Shown: positions 19,111 to 28,377, numbered from the stretch's first letter. The stretch: DNA of 64,000 nt from DASWZN01 sp963841635 (GCA_963841635.1 CAWJDO010000002.1:5022001-5086000), one strand, 5' to 3'. The notes: generated by a model not told the origin, from the letters alone. Numbers and translations: made by a program.

Positions 19111-19458
19111 CGCGTTCAGACGGTTGGGCCCGGCGGAGGCGGCGCGTGCCACGATTGGCAACAGAAATCCCGATGTTGGCAACAAAACTGCCCCGGGAGG
19201 CAACATTCGGCAACAATCGGAGGCGATTTCCAACGACTGACAACGAAGGGCAACAGCGGAGCCGAGGCCAGCAGGCCACACAGCGGCGTAGAAGGAACAT
19301 AAAGGGATTGCATTGCGTCGGGGTTGCAGCGGGGAGGCATTTCCGTCGATGGCAATGACTTGTAGTGCATTGCGGAACCGGGGTCGTGCAATGCGAATGC
19401 AATGCTGAGTCTAGGTTAGGCACGAATGCCGCTTGTCCCCGCCAATCTGGTGAGGGGT
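19111..19458. other. oriT-like spacer of module B
   Basis: Non-coding spacer between divergent traK and the ribbon-helix-helix gene. GGCAACA (TGTTGCC on the other strand) begins at 19,157, 19,178, 19,199, 19,209 and 19,249, giving spacings of 21, 21, 10 and 40 bases, close to whole helical turns. GCATTGC (19,367) and GCAATGC (19,388 and 19,399) form a short inverted repeat. A block near 19,280-19,310 matches module A's spacer on the opposite strand. Confidence 0.65.
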
Positions 19459-19869
19459 ATGAAAAACACAGTGGTTCGTCTCAGTGAGAGCTTGCGGGAC
19501 AGGGTGGAGAAGGCGGCCCGCAAGAGCGGCTATGCTTCCACCAGCGCGTTTATCCGGGCTGCTCTCGAAGAGAGGGTGTCCGACCGCGATGCGACGCTGA
19601 CGGACGCCGAGCAACGAGTCGCCGCGAGCCTCGATCAGCTCGGTGGGCAATTGCGCCGACTCGGAACAACCCAGCAGGCCCAGTTTGCGCTGACCGACGC
19701 CTTCGCGAGGCTATTCCTGATCTGCGTTCCCGAGCCGCCCAAGGACGTTTTCGAACTCGCGAAGGCGAGGGCCAAGGGCAGGTATGAAAAGCTACTACGC
19801 GGCGTTGCCGAGAATATGACAGGCGAGGCTCAGGCAACATTGGGTGAACTGGTGGACCGCGATGAGTAA
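19459..19869 (+). CDS. Ribbon-helix-helix mobilization protein, module B
   Basis: 136 residues, starting MKNTVVRLSESLRDRVEKAA, with STSAFIRAALEERVSDR as the second helix pair. It aligns end to end with the module A protein. GAGGGGT precedes the ATG at 19,459; an upstream ATG at 19,426 is possible but falls in spacer sequence. It should bind the oriT inverted repeat and recruit the relaxase. It overlaps the relaxase gene by 8 bases. The protein looks intact although its relaxase partner is not. Confidence 0.85.
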   Translation: MKNTVVRLSESLRDRVEKAARKSGYASTSAFIRAALEERVSDRDATLTDAEQRVAASLDQLGGQLRRLGTTQQAQFALTDAFARLFLICVPEPPKDVFELAKARAKGRYEKLLRGVAENMTGEAQATLGELVDRDE

Positions 19870-20725
19870 GAAGGACGAGTTCCGGCTCCGACCTCCCCGG
19901 CCCAAGCGGGCTCAGTCGTCGAAGGAGCCGAGGATTTGGTCGAGCGCGTTCAAGCGGATTATCCACATCGTTCGGATGTCGCGTAGGCGCAAGCAGAGAG
20001 GATCGCGTCGCGGTCGCACCGGCGCGTCTAGGCCATTCCGGCAACGCTGCGCGGTCCGGCTAACCTACTCACCAAACAAGACCCGCGGCCAATGGCAAGC
20101 GCACGGCCGCTACATCGCGCGAGAGACCGCGACGCGCGAGGTATCGAAGGAAGCGGCGGGCTTCGGTCCGGCCGGAGCGGTGGGGGACCTGCCCAGGGCT
20201 CTTGCCCGGTGGCAGGCGGCCGGCGACCCGCGGTTGTTCAAGATCATCATCTCGCCGGAATTCGGCGAGCGCATCGACATGGTGAGGCTCATCCGTTCAC
20301 TGATGGCTCGAATGGAGCGGGATCTTGAAACTCGGCTGGAGTGGGTGGCGGCGGCGCACACGAACACTGAACACCCACACGCTCACGTCGCCCTCCGAGG
20401 CGTTCGCGGCGACGGGCAGGAGCTGCGTCTGCCCAGAGCCTACGTCAAGGAGCAGGTCCGAGCGCATGCCGAGGACCTGTGCACGTGCCAGCTCGGCAAG
20501 CCGATCACGCCGCATTCCCTGCGTCACGGCTTCGCAGTCCACCTGCTCGAATCCGGCACGGATGTCCGGACCATTCAACTGCTGCTCGGGCATCGCAGTC
20601 TGGCGACTACCGCCCAGTATCTGAGGATCGCCACTAGCAAGGTGTGCGCGACATCGAGCCCCCTCGACCTTCTCCCGCACCCTGTTCCGGTTGAACCCCA
20701 GCCCGCTCCGCCTCAGCACTTCTGA
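19862..20725 (+). pseudogene. Truncated relaxase fused in frame to a tyrosine-recombinase end
   Basis: The first about 211 residues (from MSKKDEFRLRPPRPKR) match the module A relaxase, including HGRYIARE and HTNTEHPHAHVALRG. After QLG, near base 20,496, the sequence switches to KPITPHSLRHGFAVHLLE, GTDVRTIQLLLGHRSLATT and an AQYLRIA segment. That is the catalytic end of a XerC/D-like recombinase of the sort encoded upstream of IS91-family transposases. The join stays in frame, so a 287-residue chimera could be made. It keeps the relaxase active-site region but lacks the rest of the domain, and activity is doubtful. Confidence 0.8.
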
Positions 20726-20738
20726 GCGGCGGAAACTC

Positions 20739-21932
20739 ATGGATCGCCCGAAGCTGGAAGTGGCGGACGTGTTCCGCCGCTACGGCGAAGCCTATCGAGA
20801 GAAGCACGGCGCGTCGATGTCCACGGCGCAGCGGCGCGTCATGACTGCAATCGAGGTGTGCCGCACGGCGGCCCTGGGCGGCCACCTCGAGCGCTGCGAT
20901 CAGTGCGGCCATGAACGAAACTGCTTCAACTCTTGCCGGGACCGCCACTGTCCAAAATGCGAGTCGCTGGCCCGGGCGCAATGGATCGAGGACCGCCAGT
21001 CCGAGTTGCTCGACTGTCCGTATTTCCATGTCGTGTTCACCGTGCCGGAACAAATCTCTGCGATCGCCTACCAGAACAAGGAACTGGTCTACGGCATCCT
21101 CTTCCAGACCACGGCCGCGACTCTGAAGACCATCGCTGCCGACCCCAAGCACCTGGGGGCGGAGATCGGTTTCTTTGCCGTGCTCCACACCTGGGGTCAA
21201 AACCTGGTCCATCATCCGCATCTGCATTGCGTCGTGCCGGGCGGGGGATTGTCGCCGGACGGGAAACGATGGGTGGCCTGCAAGCCCGGCTTCTTCCTGC
21301 CAGTTCGGGTCCTGTCCCGTCTGTTCCGCCACCGCTTTCTAGAGTCTCTCCAGAAAGCGTTCGATTCCGGGAAGCTGCAGTTCTTCGGTTCCCTGGAACC
21401 ACTTCGCGAGCCCGGCGTTTTCGCCCGTCAGATGGCCCGGGCGAAAGACTCCGAATGGGTGGTCTACGCCAAGCGTCCGTTCGCCGGACCGCAACAGGTG
21501 CTCGATTACGTGGGCCGCTACACTCATCGCGTGGCCCTCTCCAATAATCGTCTGCTCGACATCGAAAACGGCCAGGTTCAGTTCCAGTGGAAGGACTATC
21601 GAGACAGCAGTCAGATCAAAACGATGAGCTTGCCCGCCGACGAGTTCATTCGGCGATTTCTGATTCACGTTTTGCCGGAAGGCTTCCAGCGGATTCGCTA
21701 CTACGGGTTTCTGGGAAATCGCTATCGGCAACAGAAGCTTGCCCAGTGCCGTAGCCTGCTCGGCATGCAGACTCCTGCGTCGCCTCCAGCGAAAGACTAT
21801 CGAGACCGCTACGAGGAACTGACGGGCCGTTCGCTGCACCAATGTCCACAGTGCCGTCAGGGTCAGATGGTGACCGTCGAGCTGCTGCCACGGTCGGCTT
21901 CCAGAATACCAGAGGCTGCCAACTCGTCATGA
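20739..21932 (+). CDS. IS91-family transposase (HUH/Y2 rolling-circle)
   Basis: 397 residues from the ATG at 20,739. An N-terminal zinc-binding motif (CDQCGHERNCFNSC, then RDRHCPKC) is followed by the HUH box (HHPHLHCVVPGGGL) and the catalytic tyrosine region (YVGRYTHRVALSNNRLL). The C-terminus has a second CxxC pair (CPQCRQGQ). Length and order match ISCR/IS91 relatives. The gene looks intact. It follows the recombinase tail by 14 bases, the usual two-gene arrangement in this group. Confidence 0.9.
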   Translation: MDRPKLEVADVFRRYGEAYREKHGASMSTAQRRVMTAIEVCRTAALGGHLERCDQCGHERNCFNSCRDRHCPKCESLARAQWIEDRQSELLDCPYFHVVFTVPEQISAIAYQNKELVYGILFQTTAATLKTIAADPKHLGAEIGFFAVLHTWGQNLVHHPHLHCVVPGGGLSPDGKRWVACKPGFFLPVRVLSRLFRHRFLESLQKAFDSGKLQFFGSLEPLREPGVFARQMARAKDSEWVVYAKRPFAGPQQVLDYVGRYTHRVALSNNRLLDIENGQVQFQWKDYRDSSQIKTMSLPADEFIRRFLIHVLPEGFQRIRYYGFLGNRYRQQKLAQCRSLLGMQTPASPPAKDYRDRYEELTGRSLHQCPQCRQGQMVTVELLPRSASRIPEAANSS

Positions 21933-22286
21933 TCCGCATGCGCCGCTGTGCTTCAACTCGTGACGCTTCAGGCTTGGCTCGGCCAGTGCGCAATGATCGT
22001 GTTGACCGGCCCGCCGCCGTTGTGCTCTGGCATCCGCCGGCTCACTGCGACCCGCCTCTTTGTGCTTCACGTCCCGCTCAGCTCACCCCCGGCAGTTACC
22101 GACATCCCACCCGAGAGCCGCTCATCCCCGCCTCTTCGGAGTATCCCCTTCCATTCAATGCCCATAGGCCGACCATTGCTCTGGCGGTTTAGTCCAACCC
22201 GTTTTTAGTCCACCGCCGCGGCGTTCAGGCCCACGTCGTGCCGTCAGGCTCCAGGCGCCGCGCCGCCGGGCTAAAAACGCTCTGCA

Positions 22287-22306
22287 CTATGCCGGCCGCG
22301 GCATAG
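22287..22306. repeat. Perfect hairpin, candidate oriIS of the IS91 element
   Basis: CTATGCCG at 22,287-22,294 pairs with CGGCATAG at 22,299-22,306 around GCCG. It lies 354 bases after the transposase stop and immediately before unrelated recombinase sequence. IS91-like origins carry such a hairpin near the nick. No conserved tetranucleotide flank was confirmed. Confidence 0.45.
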
Positions 22307-22307
22307 G

Positions 22308-22688
22308 CGCCACACCTATGCGTCAGAGATGCTGCGCGCGGGCGTCAGCCTCCCAGCCGTCATGCAGCTCCTGGGTCACACATCCATCAATATGACCCTC
22401 CGCTACATCAAGGTCACCCAGAACGACCTCCAGCGGGCATACCACCTGGCACGGCAAAACATGGCGAGCCTTCACGTCATGCCCGAGTTCGCCGGAGTCA
22501 CCCCGCAAGCTGAACTCAACGCCGGAATCCCGGCGATCGCCAGGTCGATGGCCGCGATGCGCCACCTGCTCGAAATGTATCGCCGCCAGCTCACCGACCA
22601 AAAGGCCCGCCGGAAACTGGAGCGTCTCGCCAACCGCCTCGTCAAGATCTCGACTGAACTCAACCGCCTCGCCACACTCAAGAAATAG
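22308..22688 (+). pseudogene. Tyrosine-recombinase C-terminal fragment
   Basis: The frame opens at RHTYASEMLRAGVSLPAVMQ and continues LLGHTSINMTLRYIKVTQND, the His-x-x-Arg box, the LGH box and the nucleophile Tyr. An additional helical tail runs to 22,688. The first catalytic Arg and the whole N-terminal domain are absent. The break is within the His-x-x-Arg box right after the IS91 hairpin. An ATG at 22,329 would allow a 119-residue product without recombinase activity. Confidence 0.8.
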
Positions 22689-23509
22689 GCACAGATTGGC
22701 CGGTCAATGGGGGCTCATTCTGATCGCGTTGACAAATGGTTCGCCCACTATTCGCCGGCAAGCACCGACGAGAAGGTCTTGAACCAATGCCGCTGTCTGC
22801 TTTTGTGGTTACGCGCAGCCGTGCTCAGGCCAATCCCAAGCTTCTCGCAGCAAGTCCTCGCCAAGCAGGTCCTGAATGCGATTGAGGGTGGGATTCGGGC
22901 CGAGTCCGGGAGGGTATCGGATATGTTAAGTACGAAGGTCCGGAGACGAATTTGGTCGCCGAGGCAGCGACGTCGCGCCCGCGGCGCGGGTTCGACCTCG
23001 CGGAAGAGCGCCTGACTCACCAAATGTGGACATCAGGAGTACACGACAGCCCAGCCGCTGCGCCAAGTTGCGCAAGCGCCCGAGGTCCAAAACCCAGTTC
23101 AGGGGTTCGCCCATGGCGTTTGCATGGCGTTTGCACCCATGGCGTTTGCATTCAGTCCGGCGGGTGCGGCAGGTCACGGCTACTTCGCCTTGAGAAGCGC
23201 AGCCGGAAGCCGGACAATGTTGTGCGGAGTTCGGCCCCGACCAACGTTCGCGCGTTGGTCGGGGCTTTTTGCTTCATGGATTGATCATGTACCTGCTCGG
23301 TTCTGAAGCTACAGTTACAAAAGGGCCCAAAAGAGTGCGAACGACGTGAAGCTCCTTCAGGTCGAAGATGGGGTAGGGTACTGGTACCCTGCAAACCCGG
23401 TCTCATCCGAGTCAGTACCAATATGACGGACTGGCGGGGCAATTTCTATAGGGCGATTTGCGACCCCGTACTAAGATAATTCAGGGGCCTTAGGAGCCCG
23501 AGTGCAACA
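22689..23509. other. Non-coding stretch with short repeats
   Basis: No convincing gene is visible on either strand. ATGGCGTTTGC occurs three times (23,113, 23,124 and 23,139). A strong terminator-like hairpin lies at 23,234-23,270. The last 80 bases presumably hold the promoter of the CpaE-like gene. Confidence 0.5.
23234..23270 (+). terminator. Rho-independent terminator
   Basis: GCCCCGACCAACG pairs perfectly with CGTTGGTCGGGGC across a 6-base loop and is followed by five T residues on the + strand. No intact + strand gene ends just upstream, so it may close a small RNA or be the leftover of a deleted gene. Confidence 0.8.
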
Positions 23510-25696
23510 ATGACCGCGAACGAGAGAGTGTCGGTGGGACTCCTGGTATCTACACCGGCGGTGTGCTCGGAGCTCCAAACGAGTTTGCGGCGTTTGCCTG
23601 CGCAAATCGTGATCGAGGAGCGGGCGTCCGGGCCCGATTCGACGTTCTTCTCTCGATTGCAGAGCCTTCACCCGGAACTGGTGCTAGTGGAGCAGCCCGC
23701 GGACCGTAGCCTGATCCAGACTGTTCTGGGTGAGGTGGCGCAGGCGTCCCCGTCTTCCACGCTTGTGCTTGTCAACCAAAGCGCTGACTCGGAGGCGATC
23801 CTCGAAGCCGTTCGTGCCGGTGCACGCGACTATCTGTACGCCCCTTTCGGGGACACACTGGCAGGGGTCATCGCGCGGCTCCAGGGTGGGCGGCAACAAG
23901 CGCGACGTGGCGCGTCTCGTACCGAAGGCCGCGTGATCGGTTTCCTCTCGGCCAAGGGCGGATGCGGGGCAAGCACTGTGGCGGTACACGTGGCTGTCAG
24001 TCTGGCGCGTGAGAGCGGGACGGCCACGGGCCTAGCCGATTTCGACCTGACGTGTGGGCAGGTGAGCTTTTTGACCAACGCCCGCAACCGGCACACTGTT
24101 GTGGACGCGGCCGCGAGCGCGAGCCGGCTGGACGATAGCTTTTGGAGCGCCCTGGTAACCGAATGCTCAGGGATTGAAGTGCTGGCAGCCCCTGCCCCGC
24201 TAGCAGTGAAGGCATATCCCGAAGCGGAGCAGTTCTGTGCGGTGCTCGACTTTATGCGTTCCCGATACGCCTGGAGCGTGGTGGACCTCGGGCGCGGAAT
24301 GCACTCATTTCCAGCTTCTCTCGTGGAACACATCGACGAGGTTTACCTGGTGACAACCCCTGAGAGAACGGCGCTCGCGCTGGCCAAGCGGGTGGCGGAC
24401 AGCCTGCGGCACGGCTTGGACTTTGGCGGCGTGCGGCTGATCGTGAATCGCAGTCCCGCTGCCGCAATTCCCGAGATAGAGCGGCTGACGGGCCTCGAGG
24501 TGTGCGCGACCCTGGTATGTGCCGAAGAGGATTTGAATGCCGCCCTGGAGGAAGGCCGCTTGGTCTCCGAGAAGGCGCAGATCAGCCGGCAGTTTGCAAT
24601 CCTGGCGAGGCGGGTGGCGGGCCTCGAGCGTCAGGAGGCGCAGCAGGTTAGCGGCTTAGCGACGGGCGTCCGCAAGCTGTTTGGCCGCTTGCGGCAGACT
24701 GGACAGGGAAAGCCGTCGGAAGTGGCTTCGCCCGCTGCCGTGTGGGAGGTGCTCTCTCGGGACGCCGAAACTGCCTTCCGGAGCGGCCGGTACGGTCTGG
24801 CCGCCAGTTACCTGGCCCAGGCGGTCGAGGAGGCCCGGTCGCTCGGAGATGGCGACGCCCGCCTCGGCCGGTTGCTAGGGAGGCTGGGCGTGGTGCAGCG
24901 CCGTCAGGGGAAGTGCGCGGAGGCGGAGCGCTCGCTGAAGACCGCCGCCAGGATCCTCCAACAGGCGCTCGGCGCGGCGGATGCCTCTGTGCTGGAGGTC
25001 CTCACGAACTTGGCCGCCGTTTTCAAGGACACTCAGCAGCACGAATCCGCGCGTCAGCTCTATGAGTCGGTGCTGAAGACCGCGGAGAGCGCGCTCGGAC
25101 CGGATCACACGATGGTGGCCTGGATTCTAGACGGGCTGGGCGACGTACGCCTGTCGCAGAAAGAGCCCACAGCCGCGCTGTACGCTTACAGACGCGCCCT
25201 GGCCATCAAAGAAAAGACGCTCGGGCCCAACGATTGGGAAGTCGCCGTGACGCTGGATAAGATGAGCGCGTTTTACAACGTCCTCGGTCGCTACGACGAG
25301 GCTGAGCCGTTGCTCTGGCGTGCGATCGAGATCCGCGCGACGGTGGTCGGACAAGGGTCTCCCACGTTGGCCAAGCATTACTTTGCGCTAGGAACGCTGA
25401 ACGCGGCACAGGGCAAATATCCCGAAGCGGAGCGGCTACTCAGGTACGGCATTACGATTACGCCCGCCGACGAGCCGCAAGACGAGCTGGCGCCCGCGCT
25501 GTACAAGCTGGCGGATGCCTGCGAAAGCCAGGCCCGGTTTGGCGAGGCCGAATCGATCCGCGCCATTGCTCATCAGATCACCTCGGCCGAGACAGACTCG
25601 GCGCAGGTTCTGGCCCGCGAATTCAGCCCCAGCGCGGCCGTGGTTCCAAGCGCGCCGAGGGGTTTCCAGACGGCTTGGGCGCAGACGAGTCTCTAG
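23510..25696 (+). CDS. CpaE/TadZ-like ATPase fused to TPR repeats
   Basis: 728 residues. Residues 1-125 look like an atypical receiver domain (SVGLLVSTPAVCSE, GARDYLYAPFG). Residues 140-380 are a MinD/ParA fold with a deviant Walker A (SAKGGCGAST), DFDLTCGQ and VVDLGRGMH. Residues 420-690 are tetratricopeptide repeats of the kinesin-light-chain type (LGPDHTMVAWILDGLGDV, AYRRALAIKEKTLGP). CpaE/TadZ places Flp/Tad pili at the cell pole. The TPR extension is unusual, and no other Tad gene is visible, so it may serve another polar complex. A GTG start is possible, but ATG after TGCAACA is used. Confidence 0.82.
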   Translation: MTANERVSVGLLVSTPAVCSELQTSLRRLPAQIVIEERASGPDSTFFSRLQSLHPELVLVEQPADRSLIQTVLGEVAQASPSSTLVLVNQSADSEAILEAVRAGARDYLYAPFGDTLAGVIARLQGGRQQARRGASRTEGRVIGFLSAKGGCGASTVAVHVAVSLARESGTATGLADFDLTCGQVSFLTNARNRHTVVDAAASASRLDDSFWSALVTECSGIEVLAAPAPLAVKAYPEAEQFCAVLDFMRSRYAWSVVDLGRGMHSFPASLVEHIDEVYLVTTPERTALALAKRVADSLRHGLDFGGVRLIVNRSPAAAIPEIERLTGLEVCATLVCAEEDLNAALEEGRLVSEKAQISRQFAILARRVAGLERQEAQQVSGLATGVRKLFGRLRQTGQGKPSEVASPAAVWEVLSRDAETAFRSGRYGLAASYLAQAVEEARSLGDGDARLGRLLGRLGVVQRRQGKCAEAERSLKTAARILQQALGAADASVLEVLTNLAAVFKDTQQHESARQLYESVLKTAESALGPDHTMVAWILDGLGDVRLSQKEPTAALYAYRRALAIKEKTLGPNDWEVAVTLDKMSAFYNVLGRYDEAEPLLWRAIEIRATVVGQGSPTLAKHYFALGTLNAAQGKYPEAERLLRYGITITPADEPQDELAPALYKLADACESQARFGEAESIRAIAHQITSAETDSAQVLAREFSPSAAVVPSAPRGFQTAWAQTSL

Positions 25697-25854
25697 CGGC
25701 ACATCTGGCCCCGTGGGCGCACGTTCGCCGGAAGCGCTCGAAGCCAAGGCGCCAACTTCTGGTCAAGAGCGAGGACCTTGTGGACGCATACCACGGTCTC
25801 GGGCTCGCGGCACAAGAGGTCCGAGCCTGCAACGACGGCGCGACGAAGTACAAA

Positions 25855-26328
25855 TCAGGCGGGCGGAGGCAACAGCCACTTCCACACGTCAACCACTGCT
25901 TCAAAGCTGGTCGCCGCGGCTATACGGGCAGCGAGTTCTTCGGGCTTGACAAACTGCGTCAATACGTCATCCTCCGTCACACGCTTCACAAACATGCTAC
26001 GCAGTTCCTCGAAGGAGTAGCTGCCGCACTCGCACCACTCTACCGGCACTGCAATGACACTCGACCTCCGAAGCCGCCTTATCACCCACTGCCACTGCGG
26101 GAGCCTGGGCGTCTCGTATTCCATCTTCCATTTGGTCTGGTTCGCCGAATACGCGATGAACTCGCACTTCTCACGAGCAACGAGGTCGTATAGGCTGCGC
26201 TCGGTTTCAACCTTCTCTCCGAGTTCAATCCAGTCGCCGCTCTCGTCACAAAGGAACACGGGAAGAAGAGGCAGATTCTCGGGCTCCCTGACGAACGGAG
26301 CCTTGGTCCTGGTTCTCTTCCCGATCAT
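25855..26328 (-). CDS. Hypothetical protein
   Basis: 157 residues starting MIGKRTRTKAPFVREP. It has a well-formed mix of acidic and aromatic residues (KWKMEYETPRLPQWQWVIRR, VPVEWCECGSYSFEEL) and a tail rich in Ala and Trp. No family is recognised. Codon use looks coding throughout, and a coding frame on the other strand is less credible. It stands alone. Confidence 0.5.
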   Translation of the reverse strand: MIGKRTRTKAPFVREPENLPLLPVFLCDESGDWIELGEKVETERSLYDLVAREKCEFIAYSANQTKWKMEYETPRLPQWQWVIRRLRRSSVIAVPVEWCECGSYSFEELRSMFVKRVTEDDVLTQFVKPEELAARIAAATSFEAVVDVWKWLLPPPA

Positions 26329-26698
26329 GACGTCTTGCAGCTTACACCTGCTTGCCGCCCCAAATTAGCGCTGCTGCTGACGCATTTCCGACTTCCACAT
26401 CGGGGCTTCTAAGCTCCTGACCTGAACTGCTTCACCAGCCCGCAGAACCGCCTTGCGAGCTGGCCTTCCTACGCAGCCAGCTCCCTTCAACCGGAGCCGG
26501 ACGAGTCCCGTGAGTACCCCGCTTGAATCGATCATGAATGGGACTTGACTACCCGCCAACGAGGATGTAGATCTATACTTGGTAGTCTCCACAGAAGCGT
26601 TAGAAATCATGAGGGGTTCTCGCCACCACACGCACGCTCGCAAGCCGCGCCGGTTTCGGGAGTGACCGCCGAGGATTCGTTTCTCGAGGATATGGTCT
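26329..26698. other. No gene seen
   Basis: Both strands contain only short frames without start signals or family motifs. Nothing else stands out. Confidence 0.4.
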
Positions 26699-26980
26699 TT
26701 GCCACACTGGGGAGAGAACAGTTGGGTCCATATTGCGCCGAAAACGCAGGCAACCTTTGCATGTCTGCTCTGTGGCTATGTCGGGCCGCTCGCGTATCAC
26801 AGCAGTGAACATGCCGTCTGCCAGCGTTGCCAAGCGGGCGCCCTCGCCTACCTGATCCCTCACTGTCCAACTTGTGGCACTCTCTTCGGCATCGAGCGAG
26901 CCCGTGCCGAATCGGAGAATCACCTGTATTCCTGCTCGGTCTGTGGCTACGCGTGGCAGGAGCGCTACGCCTCGTCTTAG
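26699..26980 (+). CDS. Small zinc-ribbon-like protein, start uncertain
   Basis: Up to 93 residues with four CxxC pairs (CLLCG, CQRCQ, CPTCG, CSVCG), the spacing of two treble-clef or rubredoxin-like zinc ribbons. The only start in range is a TTG at 26,699, so the true beginning may be elsewhere or the gene may be truncated. Function unknown; DNA or RNA binding is one possibility for such ribbons. Confidence 0.4.
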   Translation: MPHWGENSWVHIAPKTQATFACLLCGYVGPLAYHSSEHAVCQRCQAGALAYLIPHCPTCGTLFGIERARAESENHLYSCSVCGYAWQERYASS

Positions 26981-27281
26981 ACGCCTTGCGACCCGCGATC
27001 GAGCCATTCGGACGAGAGTTCTGCAAGCTCCGACGACGCTGGGCGGACGTGGCTTTCGTCAGCAGCTGACGCATCCTGGCCGAGTTGCGGTTTGCGCGGA
27101 GCAGAGATGAGGATTAAGCGTGGCCTCGGAGCCGAGAGGATTTTTTCGCACGTATCGTGCCGCAAGTCCTGATATTCTGTTGAAGGTCGTTAGAGCCTTG
27201 CAGCGTTGAAAGACATTGGAGCAAGCAGGGCTGGACCGGAACGGGAACCACGCAAGAGCGGACACGCACGGAAGCCAACTA
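26981..27281. other. No gene seen
   Basis: Only short overlapping frames without motifs. The end presumably contains the promoter of the small gene at 27,282. Confidence 0.35.
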
Positions 27282-27491
27282 ATGGAAGTTACCAAGATCA
27301 TTGCCGAACTGCGGCAGGAACGAGACCGGATTGAGGAGGCAATCATCAGTCTGGAGAGGCTGGCGTGCGGGAGCGGCACTCGCCGTGGCAGGCCTCCTGC
27401 CTGGCTGGCGGCAGCGAAGAAGGGCACCCGTGGCGCTCCGTGGAGAAAGAAGGGGGCCGTCCCAAAGGCTACCGCCGTGCCGACGCCATAG
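27282..27491 (+). CDS. Small basic protein with N-terminal coiled coil
   Basis: 69 residues: MEVTKIIAELRQERDRIEEA forms a helix, then RRGRPPAWL (an AT-hook-like RGRPP core), then a Lys/Ala/Pro-rich basic tail. The same pattern recurs in small proteins I know from acidobacterial genomes; function is unknown. The AT-hook and H-NS-like layout suggests minor-groove DNA binding, which is inference. The tail may be frame-shifted relative to relatives. Confidence 0.5.
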   Translation: MEVTKIIAELRQERDRIEEAIISLERLACGSGTRRGRPPAWLAAAKKGTRGAPWRKKGAVPKATAVPTP

Positions 27492-27809
27492 CTCGCGCGG
27501 CACCATGCCCGCGGGCAGGGACGGCTCGATCACGAACGGGACGCACGTCATCCTGGACATCATGTGTACTTCGCACCGTGAGACGCTACTCCGATTTCCG
27601 CGCGCCGGACTGTCCGAACCCGCGTTCGATCCGACGACTAGGCTGAGGACTTGAGCACGCTCGCCAGGAGAGGCTCCTGCAGTCACGGTCGCCCGTGTTT
27701 AGGCGTGGCTCGCAAGCAACGGGAAATCGCCACCCGAACGGTGGCGCGCCGCCGCGGCTAGGCGCTCAACGTCACATCGCAGTTCGGTGTTCTCGGAATC
27801 CCGCCAGGG
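27492..27809. other. No gene seen
   Basis: No supported frame. Nothing notable beyond short GC-rich inverted repeats. Confidence 0.35.
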
Positions 27810-28145
27810 TCACGAAATCCCACGCGTGATGTTCGCACGCGGTGACGCGTCGCCGCACGCTTCACCGCAGTCGTGCCCGGGGAACATCTTAGCGAACGAA
27901 TCGAGTAGGTATTTGCACGCGGCGGCAAGATCGTCGCAGCGGCTTCCGCCATTGATCTGGCAGCCCCAATGACGGGCGGCGAATGAGCCATCCCGCAATT
28001 GGGTGATCCGCGAGTAGAAGGGACCGTTCCGGGTGGAGTGAACCGTGTTGAATGGCTCGATTCCCGCTAGCTGATCGCGGCAGGCGGCGCAGATCAGGAG
28101 GTGGCACTCCACAGCTTCCAGCGCTTCGCGCCCGAGTTCCTGCAA
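27810..28145 (-). CDS. Possible anti-sigma-type zinc-finger protein, weak
   Basis: The frame carries LGREALEAVECHLLICAACRDQ, close to the H-x-x-x-C-x-x-C pattern of zf-HC2 anti-sigma zinc-binding domains. Homology-like sequence (LEGYSLQELG) continues upstream of the TTG used as start, without a good ATG, so the 5' end is uncertain or lost. The tail has several cysteines (GHDCGEACG) and is not recognised. Confidence 0.4.
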   Translation of the reverse strand: MQELGREALEAVECHLLICAACRDQLAGIEPFNTVHSTRNGPFYSRITQLRDGSFAARHWGCQINGGSRCDDLAAACKYLLDSFAKMFPGHDCGEACGDASPRANITRGIS

Positions 28146-28377
28146 GGAGTAGCCCTCCAGGGTGGCAGCTCCGATGTGTCCCTCACCTGAGCCGTGCAGC
28201 TGAGAGGGACGATAGCACGCTTGGGTAGGCGTCTGCCGCTCCCGGAGGCGACGAACCTGGCCAGGCTGGGCCTGGCGCTCTAAGGCAGGAGAAGGACGTC
28301 GCCACCACGGCGCTCGCTAGCACTTGAATGTCCCGGCACGACGGTACGACCGCAGCGACCGTGGGCGGAGGCAGGCT

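Larger units (their letters stand above)
20497..22306 (+). mobile_element. IS91-family element, approximate limits
   Basis: The left limit is where relaxase homology ends (20,496). The right limit is a hairpin at 22,287-22,306, beyond which a foreign recombinase fragment begins. It contains the recombinase tail and one transposase. IS91-type elements move by rolling-circle replication from a hairpin origin without target duplication, so exact ends cannot be fixed here. Confidence 0.6.

Noticed and set aside
19157..19255. CRISPR-like or plasmid-origin iteron array
   Set aside because: The repeats are only 7 bases and there are no uniform spacers or Rep gene; position beside traK favours an oriT function.
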